64,000 nt of DNA from Conchocele bisecta (taxonomy: Eukaryota > Mollusca > Bivalvia > Lucinida > Thyasiridae). Numbering within the stretch: position 1 is the stretch's first letter; every line of letters starts with the position of its first letter. A program made the translations under genes and the position numbers. Under the pieces are notes generated by a model. That model ran no database searches. It saw nothing but the letters and a program-made list of their open reading frames with translations, and had not been told where the DNA came from. The stretch covers positions 53,715,131 through 53,779,130 of the forward strand of contig CM055268.1 in NCBI GenBank assembly GCA_029237695.1. Reading direction: 5' to 3'. Below, piece after piece: positions 33,101 through 48,100 of this stretch.

Positions 33101-36100
33101 TGATTTTTTTTTAATATTTTTTTTTTTTAATTTTTTTTTTATTTCTCAATGAAAGTATAATGTTGTGACCACTCATTTGAACCGTCTCGACTAGATGGTT
33201 CAAATGGTGGTCACAACATGCACTTTTTCACAAACGAAATTGCGTATCCTAAGCAAGAAATGGGTTAAGGATGGATTATCGTTATCCATGCTCTCCCATC
33301 CTCTCATCGTTGAAATTACTTAAAAAGTTTTGGCATCACATTAGATAATTCTCATGCACTACAAAAGATGTTTTTTTCTACTATAATTACAGAAAAAAAG
33401 CTAAAACTTAAGAATACAACACTATTATTTTCTGGACTATGAAGGGTCGGTTTAGTATCATTATTCAGTGGCCAAACCATACATGTCTACAGCATTCAAA
33501 AGTAGGGTTTTAATTGTATGCAATGCATGATAAAAGTGAAAGTGAATGAGTTTAACGTCCCAGCAACAGCTAAGGTCATGTAGAGACGGGACCACAGTTT
33601 AACCCTTTCAACACCAAGTAACTTAATAGGATGTTCCATGCCAATGTTTCACGCTATTTCATTGGTCCATTCAAATTTTCAGACTATTCCATTTATAAAA
33701 AGGGGATATTTTTTGTTCTCAAAAATATGAAAATTACTTTCAAACAGTGCAGATCCTGATGAGACGGCTCGTTATGAGCCGGCTCATCTGGATCTGCACT
33801 GTTTGCAAACATTGTCTCTATAGAGGTATGTGGTGTTGAAAGGGTTAAAGTCTCATCCAACAGACCAGTGGGATGGAAATACTTTTTGTTTACTATTTTT
33901 CACGCCTAGGGTGAGGACTGAACTCAAAACCTCAACATTGAAGTCCAATATCTCCTTGGCCACGGTAATTTGTTATTATATTTTTTTCCAGTATAGAGGC
34001 AACCAGACTGTTCGAGAACTAACGTAATATAATGAAAACTACTGACCCTGAAGGCTTCAATAGAGTAAAGCGGCACACTCTACATCTTGGTTGTTTTTCA
34101 GTGTGCATTGCCGCCAATTTTAATTGGGGTTTTGCATTTTATTAATCACATATTTACTCAAATATTCAGTCTATCTGCAGCTCTGTATACATACAGAACA
34201 ACCGTTTATGTAATAAATTTGTGGTAGTATTGATATGTAGATGTCACGAAGCTTGTGACCTCATTATGAGGTCACAAGCTTCGTGACATCAACATATCAA
34301 TATTGATAAATTGTATCGAAATATTTTATACAAATTAAATTACTAATTGGAGACCAAATGCTTTGATTAACCGAACAGTGGATGACATTATTCCCTATAT
34401 ATTCTACCTTGAGTTGTCTGTGTGAGGGGCCAAGCCTGCCCCAGTACCGTGAAGTAACACACAAGCTGTTTCTGTTTCATCTCCGAGCTCACCGGTTCCC
34501 TTACCTCCCCATCCACGTCCATCTCCTCCTCCTGTGTAACAGGGAACCAGTGAATATAAAACATCTCAGTGATCAAGATCATAGAACATGTTGAGCACAT
34601 ACTCTCTGACCTCATACTTGAGTTGTTCACCTGAAGCTAGTCATCATCATTTAGCAAATCGTAGGATGCACCGGCTGATCTGGATCTACACTGGTCGCAA
34701 AACCCATAAGAGCCATTCCTCCAGACACAGCCACATGTATCCATTTTGCTAAACAGAGTCTGCGTTAGAAAGTAAAAATGTCATTTTCTGTTAAAAGAGA
34801 TAGTGCAACAAAGACGCCTCATACCAATATTAATACAAGTAAAGCGCTTTTATCCCGTCAACACAGTGCATATGTGCCGTGAAACACGGTGCATGACACT
34901 TTTTTGATATCCTGTCAATACGACCTAATCACTGCGTATGAATATGTGCGGTGACTGGGGTTATTTGTTTTTACATAGGGTACATGTGTATCCGTATGTA
35001 TTGCGATCGAGCGGGATCATTTGGCTCCGCCCACGACCCCCCGCGGTGCGGACGCCTGTGATTGACAGCTGAGAATATCTGCATATAAAACAGCCAATGG
35101 AATCGCGTTGGAATCGTGCGGTCATCGCTAAATTTAGTAACAGAGTTAACTCCCCTCCGAATACTCTCCGAAACAAGCGACGCGTTTAACACACAAACTA
35201 CATCAAGTTTGACATTCCGACAGCCTATTTTTAAACTCACCCGACACCTGTGCGAAACAAAACTCGCACGCGTAGGTCTAACTGATGTTTAATCCTCATT
35301 CTCTCTCTCTATCGATGGATTTACAGTGGATTTTAGTGACATTCCTGAATATGGCCGATTGACATTTGTCTATGGTGGCCAATACACGCCAACATGAGTG
35401 TCAATTCTACGTTCAGGGAAGGGGGTCAATAAGTCAGTATTTAAGGTGATAACTTTACAGTCAGGGAACACATTAATGACAGTATAACACAACCAGCTTA
35501 TATTAATACCCATATTAATGCAAGTACTGAAATACGACAAAAAAATCTAACAAGTTTCTAAACGTTACAAGTGCCCGCTATACAGTGTACAGATATAATC
35601 ATTTAGTAATATTTATTTTACTGATAGTGGCGGTGGTATCAGGCTATTTTCATATGCAAATGAGGCATGACATTTTTTAATTATTTATACTAAAGAAATG
35701 CGTCACCTGAAAAAATAATATTTTCGACAGATTTTAAAGTATGATCATTGCAACATCATAAATTATACAGAGATTAAATAGTAGTGTCCGTTAACATTTT
35801 AAGCAAACACGGTTATCGCCCCTGATATCAGTGTGTACATTTACGTCTGATATAACATGTATAATAATGCCAATCAGTACGTGGGATAATGGCGCATGAA
35901 TGTTTATTTTGCCAGGAAATGTCTCAGATGATGTCTCTGATGTAAAGAACATTTTGTACCTACTGAGTGGGCATGTACCTTTAAGGGTTAATGAAACTGC
36001 AACACCAACAATAAATCAATCAATCTAGTTTAATCTTGTAGTACCCTATGTTCAGTACTTTCAGTACTTTGATTGCATTTTAAGGCCATTTGTAGGTGTT

Positions 36101-39100
36101 GACGGGATAAATAGAATAGTAGGTTAGTGCCGTGAATGGGGAAAATATCTGGCGCGGCACGGAAACTAAGCCTTGCCAGATATTTTTTCCCATTCACGGC
36201 ACTAACCTACTATTCTCTATTTACTGGATAAGTAGCCTAGTAAGGCAGGAAGGTGATTTTAAGCAATTATTGCAAGGGTATGATTTAGCATATGTGTGAT
36301 CAGGCCTTTCCCCAGCCGGTTATAGCGCCGTAGGACCGCGGCGCTATACGTTCAGTTGTCAGTGTGCCGCGGCGCTTATGTTACACACGCGGTGCCTTGA
36401 TTTGCTGGCCGAATAATGGTTATGGCCACTTTAAGACCCATGAAAGTCTCTTCTTTCATTTCAATTTTATTAAAGGGGATATAGGGATACAAAAGTTGTC
36501 CATTCGTCGTCCGTCCGTCCGTCCGTCCGTCCGTCCGTCCGTCAGTGTGCTGCGGCGCTTATGTTACGCACGCGGTGCCTTGATTTGCTGGCCGAATAAT
36601 GGTTCGTCCGTCCGTCACAAAACTTAGCGTTGGGGTTAGTCTGCAATAACTTCTGTTTTCTTTCATGGAACGATTTAATATTTCATAGATGCATTTGGAA
36701 TATCATCCCGCATCATTCTACGGAAAGCGTATGCCCGCTAGCCACAAGGTCAAGGTCACAGACTTACAAATGCTCCATTTCCAAAACTTAACACTCGGGT
36801 TAATTTATTACTTCTGTTTCACTTGATGGAATGCTTTAATATTTTATAGATTTGAAACAGCATTCCGCATAATTCTACAGGAAGCCTGTGGTGCCCGCTA
36901 ACCTCAAGGTCAAGGTCACATACTCAGAAAATGCTCAGTTTCGAAAACTTAATGCTTGGCTTAATTCATTGTAATTTCTGTTTCCCTTGATGGAATGCTT
37001 TAATATTTCATTGATGCATTTGTAACAACAGCCAGCATCATTCTACAGAAACCCAATTTCCTCACTAATATTTTCATTCTTCTGGAAGCTGACCACGATA
37101 GTGGAGGGGCATATGGTGTTACCCTTGTCCGTCCGTCCGTCCGTCCGTCCATCCCATTTTTGTCAAGAAGATTTTACAAGTTTCTATACAAGTTTTTCTG
37201 ACAAGGCCTCGGGTGGGGCATCCGTGTTCCATGAGCATATATTCTAGTTTATCTGAGAGCAGCAGTAATCGAATGGTTATGATGTCGAACCAAAGGTTGT
37301 GAGTTTGATCACCATATCAAGTGGAGAATTTTTTATATTAAACCACTGCTCCATTGCACACACACCACTCATCATGCCCGATTGTATCCTCCAGCTTTCA
37401 TTCGCATTTTTTTTTACATGCTTTCTTGTCAGAGCATGGGACGTATATGGTTACCGATTGCGATATGTATTTACGAAACTTCGCACATGCATAGATATCG
37501 GGTCAAAGGTTTGTCGCGCAAGAAATACAACTCTCACTTTCATAATTTTGGAGCTATTTCCCTTCATTTGTGTATGCCCCCCGCAACCGAATGGCATATA
37601 GTGTTACCGGCGTCCGTACGTACGTACGCTGTCCCGAAACCTTTACGCTCGGGTAAATGGCTTATAATATCTGTTTCCTTGCTTGGATCTGCTTTACATT
37701 TCACACACGCATTGCTCCAATGGTCCTCTACCGCCCTGTGACAAATCCACATTCGTCCCAACCCCGCTAAGCATAGGGTCAAGGTCACAGACTTGGTGCG
37801 TTCGAAACCTTGACGCTCGGGTAAATGGCTTATAATTTCTGTTTCCTTGCTCGGATCTGCTTCACATTTCACACATGCATTGCTCCAATGGTCCTCTACC
37901 GCCCTGTGACAAATCCAAATTCGTTCCGCCCCCGCTAAGCCCAGGCTCAAGGTCACAGACTGGGTGCGTTCAAAACCTGAAAGCTCGGGTTATCAAATTC
38001 TGAGTAGATTTCAGTTATACATGTGTAACTGTACAAGTAAAAATAATTTGTTACTATTTGTTGCGACCAGTGTAGCGCCCTGCATCCAACTGCTCATGTG
38101 TTCAGTGTGATCAGGGTCTATACTGTTCATTGTACAGTTAACGTAATGTTCTTGATGCTGCTCATGATTTGGCCCTCAGGTACGTCATCGGCATTTTTGT
38201 ATGTGACAGTTAAATCTGGTTATGCCCCTTATAAGAGTAATATGATTATTCCTAATCCTATTACTTTTAGGGGCGACTCTGGTGTGGTATGGACCTGGCA
38301 CCAGGTCAGGTTATTCTAATTTCAGGGCTGACTATATATTTTTCTCTGTAAATACATGTATTCAGTTCTGATTTTGGGATTTATCCCCCATCACAATCGG
38401 TATCATATGGGATTTGACCCCGCTAACCCAGCCTAAAATGACTTTAGCTGTTGACAGGCCGTTAAACACCATTAAATAAAATCTAATTTTGATGCTGCTA
38501 ACAAAAAGAGAAGATCCATGTTAGACTACTTGAGTTTGTTACCTGATCAGGAGCTACACAGGGTAAAAACTCGATAACCCCATTTTTATTATGGTGAATC
38601 ACATAATATTATGTGACTGGAGAAATGAGACTTATGGGTTTTGTGACCAGTGTAGCTCTTGATCAAATAGCACACTCCTGTAGCATGATAATGATCTATA
38701 ATGATGGAATGGCAAACAGTGCAGATCCTGATCAGACTGTGCATATGTACAGGCTGATCTGGATCTACACTGGTTGCAAAACACATAAGACCCATTTCTG
38801 GAGTCGCAGCAACAAATATATGTCTCAGTAATGTATTAGTGCAAGTTGTAGAGTGAGATTACATGTTGTTAGAGTGGATGGTTGGTCGGGTAAACGTGAC
38901 GGCGTAAATTAACGGTAGGGGTTCCTCCTTATAGAAATCACGATTTGTCTGGTTTGGTCCTCAGGTATGTTTTTATCTTGGGCTCTTTTGTTACCTGGGA
39001 GTTGAATTGGGTTATTTCCCATTAGAAAAGTAGCAAGATTATTACTGATCCTACTGCTTTTTGGGAGGGGGCCAAGTGATTCTGGTGTGGCGAGGACCTG

Positions 39101-42100
39101 GCATCCGATCAGGATTATTCTAATTTCAGGGCTGAATATATAGTTTTTTTACTGTAAATATTCAGTTCCGATCTTGGGATTTTCCCTCGATTTGTACATG
39201 TCCTTGAACATGTACTTGTACAGGTAATATATGGGATTTAGTACTAACCCATTGACCCGGAGTTAAATGACCTTAGCTGTTGATAGGCCGTTAAACCCCA
39301 ACAAACATATATGTTGTTTGCAAATGTCCTAAATAACATGTGTATTATCATTTATCAGGTAACCAGCTTTGTATTGGCCGAATACATACTGACTGATAAC
39401 ATCATGTCGTATTGGGCATTCACCTGATAATACTATATTGTATACAACTAATTGAAAACTGATGTTTCATTGGACGAACAGAGTCACATGATTTTACCGA
39501 TTGACGTCAGTGTAATGACACAATGTAAACAAGTCTGCGTTCCTTTCAATGAAATCCGCGCCATATTTCCACATTTTATAGCATAAAATGTTACCTGATA
39601 CATAGAATACAGAATACCATGCTAATGTGTATTGATACCATGGTTATCAGGTTCGTCTCGGAAACAGCGAGCCTCGGAATTCCTACATGGTTCCTAGCAT
39701 TGCCCGATAAACTTGATATCAAAAGATACTCGCATCGTATTCTGTATGTCACAGATTTATATTAGTTTGCGGTTTGATAGAGCTAGTTCAAGCGTGTGCA
39801 CAACTTGGATTATGTAAACTATTTTATTGCATAAAATAGGCTTACACAGTGTAATAACACAGTGTAATACAAATCATAATACATGTACACTAGTGTAATA
39901 AATATACAAATGTGGCCCGTACAGAAAACAAGCTAGGTGGTCATTTACAGCTTTGATGTATTGTGATGTGCATATGCAATAAATAGAATCAAACATTTGT
40001 GTATGATTTAATATGAGATTTATTAAACTTGTTGACTGATTTCATAAGAAACTTGGCATTTATGAAATCAGTAAACTTGTACAAAACATCAATTTGCATT
40101 CAATTTACAAGATGTCTTGCCATGAAATATTTTCTATTCTAGACACTGGCTGATCCACCCCTAAGCAACTGGAATGGATGTTGATATGTTAATTTTGCAG
40201 CCAATCCAATCCAATCGTCACAAAATGATTTTCAGACTAGTCAATTTATGAAAAGGGGGGGGGTTTTGTTCTCAAATATATGAAAATTTCCTTGCAAAAA
40301 GTGCAGATCCTGATGAGACGGCTCGTCACGAGCCGGCTCATCTGGATCTACACTTTTTGCCAATACCACTATACAGGCATGTAGTGTAGAAAGGAAAATA
40401 AAAATTAAATTAGCTCAATTGCACAAAACTAGCACAGCTACTAGTTATCACAAACAAACATTTTATCAAAATCCAATTTTTTCAGGCAACACATGTTTCC
40501 TTTTGGGTTTCGAATAAGATACAAATCTACAACTGAAGTATTTTTAACAGATCTGTTACATAACTTTCTGCACATATCTGAGACCCAGTAACATTAAATA
40601 GATTGTTTATGCCCCACCGGCACCACGATAGTGGAGGAGGCCTTTAATGTTACCCTTGTCCGTCCACACCAATATATAGGGTATATGTGGCTAGCCCCCA
40701 TAGGGATGGACTTAGTAAAGAATAGGGTTAGTTATATTAGCCACATAAAAAAAACGATTTATGTGGCTAAAATCGGTTTATGTGGCTTATTCCGTAGTAC
40801 TCAGAGGGGCCTTATGTGGCTCGTAGACACATAAACACAATTTTTCAGAACGTCCGTCCGTCCGTCACCAACCTTGTAAGTTGTAAAACTTTTAAACCAT
40901 ACTAGCTACAGACCTGAAACTTGGTATGTAGCTTCCTTAATATGATGAGTAGATGCACAAAGTTTATTTCGGTTTTTGATTTGACCCCCGGGTCATGGAT
41001 TATCTCTCCCTTTTCGACTTAGAATTTGGCAATTTTGTCTTGTAACTCGTAAAACTTTTAAACTGTAAGACCTGAAACATGGTATCTATGATGAGTAGAG
41101 GTGCAAAGCTTATTTCGATTTTTGTTTCGACCCCCCCGGGTCATGGATTATCTCCCCTTTTGCACTTGGAATTTTGCCTTGTTTATTATCAAAGCGGTAT
41201 GTGGGGCATCCGTGTTCTATGAACACATTTTCTAAACTTTTGACTATGATTTATTATATTTAACATAGTACATATATTTAAAATAAAACTTAGAATTTAC
41301 CGTGTGTGGTTTATATAAATCAGGAGTACAGTGTAGGTGAATTATGTAGGTGAACATAATTATGGTTAACATACATACCATGACCCAAGTCAATTACACC
41401 TATTGTGAAATACACATGTATATAAATATATAAATATACGCAAACATGTTAAAGTGCGGGTAACCCAACCCAGTAATAAATGTGGGTGAATTGTCGACCT
41501 AGATATTTTGTATTTAAAGTGTTTGTTTGTGTCTGTGTCAATTACACCTATTGTGAAATATATCCAAATATGGATATTTTGTATTTAAAGTGTTTGTTTG
41601 TGTCTGTCTCAATTACACCTATTGTGAAATATATCCAAAAATGTTAAAATGCGGGCAACCCGACCCAGTTTATGTGTATGTTGGTGTATTGTTGAGCTCG
41701 ATGTTTTGTATTTAAAGGTACATACCAACTCAGCGAATAAACAGTAATATCGCAAAAAGCAAACACGGTTATCGCCCCTGATATCAGTTTGGAAATTTAC
41801 GTCTAATATAAAATGCTTACTCAATGAATACGTGGGGTAATGGTGAATGAATGTTTATTTTACCAAAAAATGTCTCCGATTATGTCTTTGATATAAAGAA
41901 CATTTTGTGCCTACTGAGTGGGTATGTACCTTTAAAGTGTTTGTTTTTGTCTGTGGTTTTCAATGGGTGGTAAGTGGGAGCATGCAATGGGTAATTTAAT
42001 GATCAGGGTTCATCCTTACTGGAATTCCGACTGGAGACCTGGTTTGACCCTCACACATCTTCGGCATTTTGTATGTGACAGGTGAATCTGGTTATACCCC

Positions 42101-45100
42101 TTATGTGAGTATTACGATTATTCGTAATCCTATTCTAGGGGAAGGGGCCAAGTGACTTGATGTGGTATTGACCTGGCACCAGGTCATGTTATTCTAATTT
42201 CAGGGCTGAATATATTTTTTTCTCGATGTAAATATTCCGTTCTGATTTTGGGATTTTCCCCCCAATGCAGCAAGTTAAAACGGGATTGAACCCGTTTGCC
42301 CGACCTTACATGATATTAGCTGTTGATAGGCCGCTAAATACCAATAAACAAACAAACTGTGGTTTTCAACTGTAATATGTAGATTCCTTTCTTTTTCTAT
42401 TTGTTATAGGCCTCTAATCAAGTTCGAAAGTAAGAACATGGTATAATGACATTGGAAACTGTAGTGTAAAAAAAGCAATCAATGCTATCTATACATAGTA
42501 AATATATATTCTGCACTGTTTTTTGTGCCGCAAATTGTTGTTCTTGTCCTAATTAAAATACAGATAATTCAGGTAATTGAATAGGTGATAAATCAGTGGG
42601 CTGTGATCTGACAAAACCACGCTTATTGCATTTGCAGTTAAGTAGTGTCTTCTATTGTCACAATTTCATGCAAATATCCATTCTGCACAAACATTATTAT
42701 CGATTAACCCTTTCAACTCTCCATGCCTCTCTCTTTATCCCAATGATTGCAAACATTGTAAATCCAGACGAACCATCTCTTCAGAGTATTTAATCGGACG
42801 GAATCTAATGTTTAAACTTGGCCTGATTCGAATTTCTCTGCAGTATGCTCAGACTTAACTGCATATGTAATGCTGCTAAATTTGGTATTGACAGACTGTA
42901 GTGTTAACGGCTGGAACATGGTCATCATTAAAGGGAAGAAACCAGTCGTATTGATGAAAAAGGGGCTACACTGGGGCTACAATGATTTCATATTTAACCC
43001 TTAGAATGCGGGAACCAAAAATAGTCGTCTGCTGATAATACATATGTTGTCTTTTCTCTCAGTAAAAACATGGTTTGGCAGCATTTTAGAATCATTTCCA
43101 TTGGAAATGATTCTAAAGTGCTGCCAAACCAAGTTTTTGATGAGAAAAATGGAAAAATATTCAGCAGACGACACTAATTAATTCAGCACTGTAAGGGTTA
43201 AACCTTTTTCCCATGATGTATAATTCTCTAATCTCACAGCATAGTGAAATGTTGCATCCAACAGATTCAACATATTCACTCTGGGGTCATTTTTCAATTA
43301 ACCCTTTCACCCCAGTAACTGGATTGGATTTTGATTTGTTAATTCTCCGACCAATCCAATCATCATAAAATAATTTTCAGACTAGTCCATTTATGATAAG
43401 AGGGTGTTTTTGTTCTCAAAAATATGAAAATTACTTGCAAAAAGTGTAGTCCATTTATAACAAGAGTTGTCAGGAGACAACGAAGCTCGCCTGTTGGCAG
43501 CCTTCTCTCAAACTTGGCACAGTTGCATAAAAAAACATGAATATTATATAACTTGAACTTGGGTTAAGGGGCGTGCGGTGGACCTTGACATTGGGGTCAG
43601 TGGTGCAAGGTGGGTCGTGGGTTTGCTGTAACATAATATAGCATATTAAGATGAATGCATGTCTGAAATATCAATGCGCTCCCTGAAAACAGAAGTAAAA
43701 CAAAATTTAACCAAAAGTTAAGTTTATGAACGCACTAAGTTGGTGATTTTCTACAGCATGATGGCTATTCACATGAGGAATACATGTATGAATGTGCTAA
43801 GTTTGTGTCCTTCACCTTGGGGAAAGAGGTGAGGGGGTTGGGTCATGGATTTGCTGTAGCACAGAGGATCATCACATGAATGCATGTATGCAAGACATTA
43901 CCCAATGTTAAGTTTATGAATGTGCTAAGTTTGTGACCTTGACCCTGGAGTGGGTGGTGGGTCATGGACTTGCTATAGCATGATAGAGTATCATCAGATG
44001 AATGCATGTATGAAATATCAAGGCGTTCCATGAAAGGAAACAGATGTTATAAGACATTTACCCCAACGTTAAGTTTATGAATGTGCTAAGTTTGTGACCT
44101 TGACCTTGGGGTAAGGGGTGGGCGGTTGGTCATGGATTTGCGATAGCATGATAGGATATCATAAGATGAATGCATGGATGAAATATCAAGGTGTTTCAAG
44201 AAAGGAAACAGATGTTATAAGACATTTACCCCAACGTTAAGTTTATGAATGTGCTAAGTTTGTGACCTTGACTTTGGGGAAAGCGGTGGGGGGTGGGTCA
44301 TGGATTTGCTATAGCACGATAGAGTATCATCAGATGAATGCACGTATGAAATATCAAAGTGTTCCCTGTAAAGAAACAGAAGTTACACAACATTTACCCC
44401 AACGTTAAGTTGATGAAGATGCTAAGTTTGTGACCTTGACCTTGGGTTAAGGGTTGGGTGGTGGGTTGTGGATTTGCTGCAGCATGATAGAGGGTCATCT
44501 GAGGAATGCATGTATGAAATATCAAGGCGTTCCATGAAAGGAAACAGATGTTATAAGATATTTACCCCAACGTTAAGTTTATGAATGTGCTAAGTTTGTG
44601 ACCTTGACCTTGGGGTAAGGGGTGGGCGGTGGGTCATGGATTTGCGATAGCATGATAGGATATCATCAGATGAATGCATGGATGAAATATCAAGGCGTTC
44701 CATGAAAGGAAACAGATGTTATAAGACATTTACCCCAACGTTAAGTTTATGAATGAGCTAAGTTTGTGACATTGACCTTGGGGAAAGGGGTGGGGAGGGT
44801 GGAGGTGGGTCATGGATTTGCTATAGTATGATAGAGTATCATCATGATGAACATGTATGAAATATGAAGGTATTCCCTGTAAAAAATAAAAAGAATTACA
44901 CAACATTTACCCCAACGTTAAGTTTATGAATGTGCTAGGTTTGTGACCTTGACCTTGGGGTAAGGGTTGGGTGGTGAGTCGTGGATTTGGTACAGCATGA
45001 TAGAGGGTCATCTGAGGAATGCATGTATGAAATATCAAGGTGTTCCATGAAAGAAAACAGATGTTATAAGCCATTTACCCCAACGTTAAGTTTATGAATG

Positions 45101-48100
45101 TGCTAAGTTTGTGACCTTGACCTTGGGGTAAGGGATGGGCGGTGGGTCATGGATTTGCTATAGCACGATAGAGTATCATTAGATGAATTCATGTATGAAA
45201 TATGAAGGCGTTCCATGAAAGGAAACAGATGTTATAAGAAAATTACCCCAACGTTAAGTTTATGAATGTGCTATGGTTGTGACCTTGACCTTGGGGTAAG
45301 GGTTGGGTGGTTGGTCATGCATTTGCTACAGCATGATAGAGGGTCATCTGAGGAATGCATGTATGAAATAACAAGGTGTTCCATGAAAGGAAACAGAAGT
45401 TATAAGATATTTACCCGAGCGTTAAAGATTTTGAAGCAACAAGTATGTGACCTTGACCCTGGGCTTGGCGGGGGCAGGACAAACGTGGATTTGGCACAGG
45501 ACAGTTGAGGACCATTAGAGCAATGCGTATATGAAGTATGAAGCTGATCCGTGAAAGAAAACAGAAATTATAAGATATTTACCCGAGCGTTAAAGTTTTT
45601 GAAGCACCAAGTATGTCACCTTGACCCTGGGCTTTGCCGGGGCAGGACGAACGTGGATTTGGCACAGGGCGGTAGAGGACCATTAGAGCAATGCGTATAT
45701 GAAATATGAAGCTGATCCGTGAAAGAAAACAGAAACTAGAAATGGACGCTTGTCGACAAGCGCATGTGTATCCCCCTCCCCAGATACACAAGTAGTTTGA
45801 AAAAAGGGTGTTCGAGTTATGCTCCGGAGACAAAATCAGTGACGGAAAAACAAAGGGAGATAACTAAAGAATTAGTGATGCAAGAGTTGTCATTCTTGCG
45901 GGACACACCTTTAGGGTCGTGGTCTAGGCATGTGTGAAGTTTCATGAAAATATTCCAAAGGGTGTTCGAGTTATGCTCCAGACACGAAATCAGTGCACGA
46001 AACAACAAAGGGAGATAACTAAGAAATTAACGACGCAAGAGTTGTCATTCTTACGTGCGACACACCTTTGGGTCCTCTTCTAAGCATGTGTGAAGTTTAA
46101 TAAACTAGAAAATGTGTTCATAGAACACGGATGTCCCACATATCGCTTTGATAATAAATGAGGCCAAATTGCAAGTCAAAATTTTCTTTTACCTGAGCGT
46201 TAAAGTTTTTGAAGCACCAAGTATGTGACCTTCACCCTCCCTGGGCTTGGCGGGGGCAGGACAAACGTGGATTTGGCACAGGGCGGTAGAGGACCATTAG
46301 AGCAATGCATATATGAAATATGAAGCTGATCCGTGAAAGAAAACAGAAATTATAAGATATTTACCTGAGCGTTAAAGTTTTTGAAGCACTAAGTATATGA
46401 TGTTAACCCTGGCTTGGCGGGGGCGGGACGCAACGTGGATTTGGCACAGGGCGGTAGAGGACCATTAGAGCAACGCATATATAAAATATGAAGTTGATCC
46501 GTGAATGGAAAGAAAAATTATAAGATATTTACCTGAGCATTAAAGTTTTTGAAGCACCAAGTATGTGACCTTGACCCTGGGATTGGCGGGGGCAGGACGA
46601 ACGTGGATTTGGCACAGGGCGTAGAGGGACCATTAGAGCAATGCGTATATGAAATATGAAGATGATCCATGAAAGAAAACAGAAATTATAAAGATATTTA
46701 CCCGAGCTTGTTAAAATTTTTGAAGCACTAAGTATGTGACCTTGACCCTGGGCTTGGCGGGGGCAGGACGAACGTGAATTTGGCACAGGGCGGTAGACGA
46801 CCATTAGAGCAACGCGATATGAAATATGAAGTTGATCCGTGAATGGAAATAAAAATTATAAGATATTTACCTGAGCGTTTAAAGTTTTTTGAAAGCACCA
46901 AGTATGTGACTTGACCCTGGGATTGGTGGGGCAGGTTACGAACGTGGATTTGGCACAGGGCGGTGGTAGAGGACCATTAGAGCAATGCGTATATGAATAT
47001 GAAGATGATCCATGATCCATGAAAGAAAACAGAAAGTATAAGATATTTACCCAAGCGTTAATGTTTTTGAAGCACTAAGTATGTGACCTTGACCCTGGGC
47101 TTGACGGGGGCAGAACGAACGATGAATTTGGCACAGGGCGGTAGAGGACCATTAGAGCAATGCGTGTATATGCGTGTTCGAGCTATGCTTTGGATACAAA
47201 ATCAGAGCACGAAACAACAAAGGGAGATAAGTAAACAAGAATTCCGCTGAATCAGATGCCTCGCCTTGTCCCGCTTGACCTCAAGCCTGGGCCCGAAAGC
47301 AATTTTCACTGGCCCGAACATATTATACAATTATTGACTAGTGAACCATAGAATATCAGATTATATTCTATGGCTCACTAGTCAATAATTGTTTTATTAT
47401 ATGATAATAGTCTGATATAGCACTTACGACCTTATGCTACTAGACAAAAATTGAAAAAGAATTTGAAAAAAAAAATGAAAAAAAAAATAAAAAAAAAAAT
47501 GGAAAAAAAGTTTAAAAATTAAAATAATAATGCTTGCTACTGGAGCCCAGAATTTTTTTTAATAGTCCCATATTTATCTACATATATCTGCACAGGTCCA
47601 CATAATGCCACAATATTTTCAACACAGTTTACGGAAATGTAATATAATCATTTACCTGTATAAATTACCTGTAAGTGGTCAGTGGTCAGTTGCACATGCT
47701 AGCACATGTACAGTGAATAGTCTGTATATAGCACTTACGACCTTCTGCTACTGGACAAAAATTGAAAAATAATAATTCGAAAAAAAAAATGAAAAAAAAA
47801 AAATGGAAAAAAAAAGTTTAAAAATAATAATGCTTGCTACTGGAGCCCAGATTTTTTTTCCAGTCAAATTGAAAAATAATTTGAAGAAAAAAAATGAAAA
47901 AAAATAATGAAAAAAAAAAAAAAAAAAATGACAAAAAAAAGTTTAAAAATTTAATGCTTGCTATTGGAGACCAGATTTTTTTTTAATAGTCCTATATTTA
48001 TCTACATATATCTGCAGAGGTCCACATAATGCCACAATATTTTCAACACAGTACCCAATGTAGTGATTTACCTGTATAAATTACCTGGTCAGCAGTGGTC

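Noticed and set aside
37564..37956. 130-codon minus-strand frame with internal duplication
   Set aside because: The duplication is the 177-bp DNA tandem repeat; no known domain.
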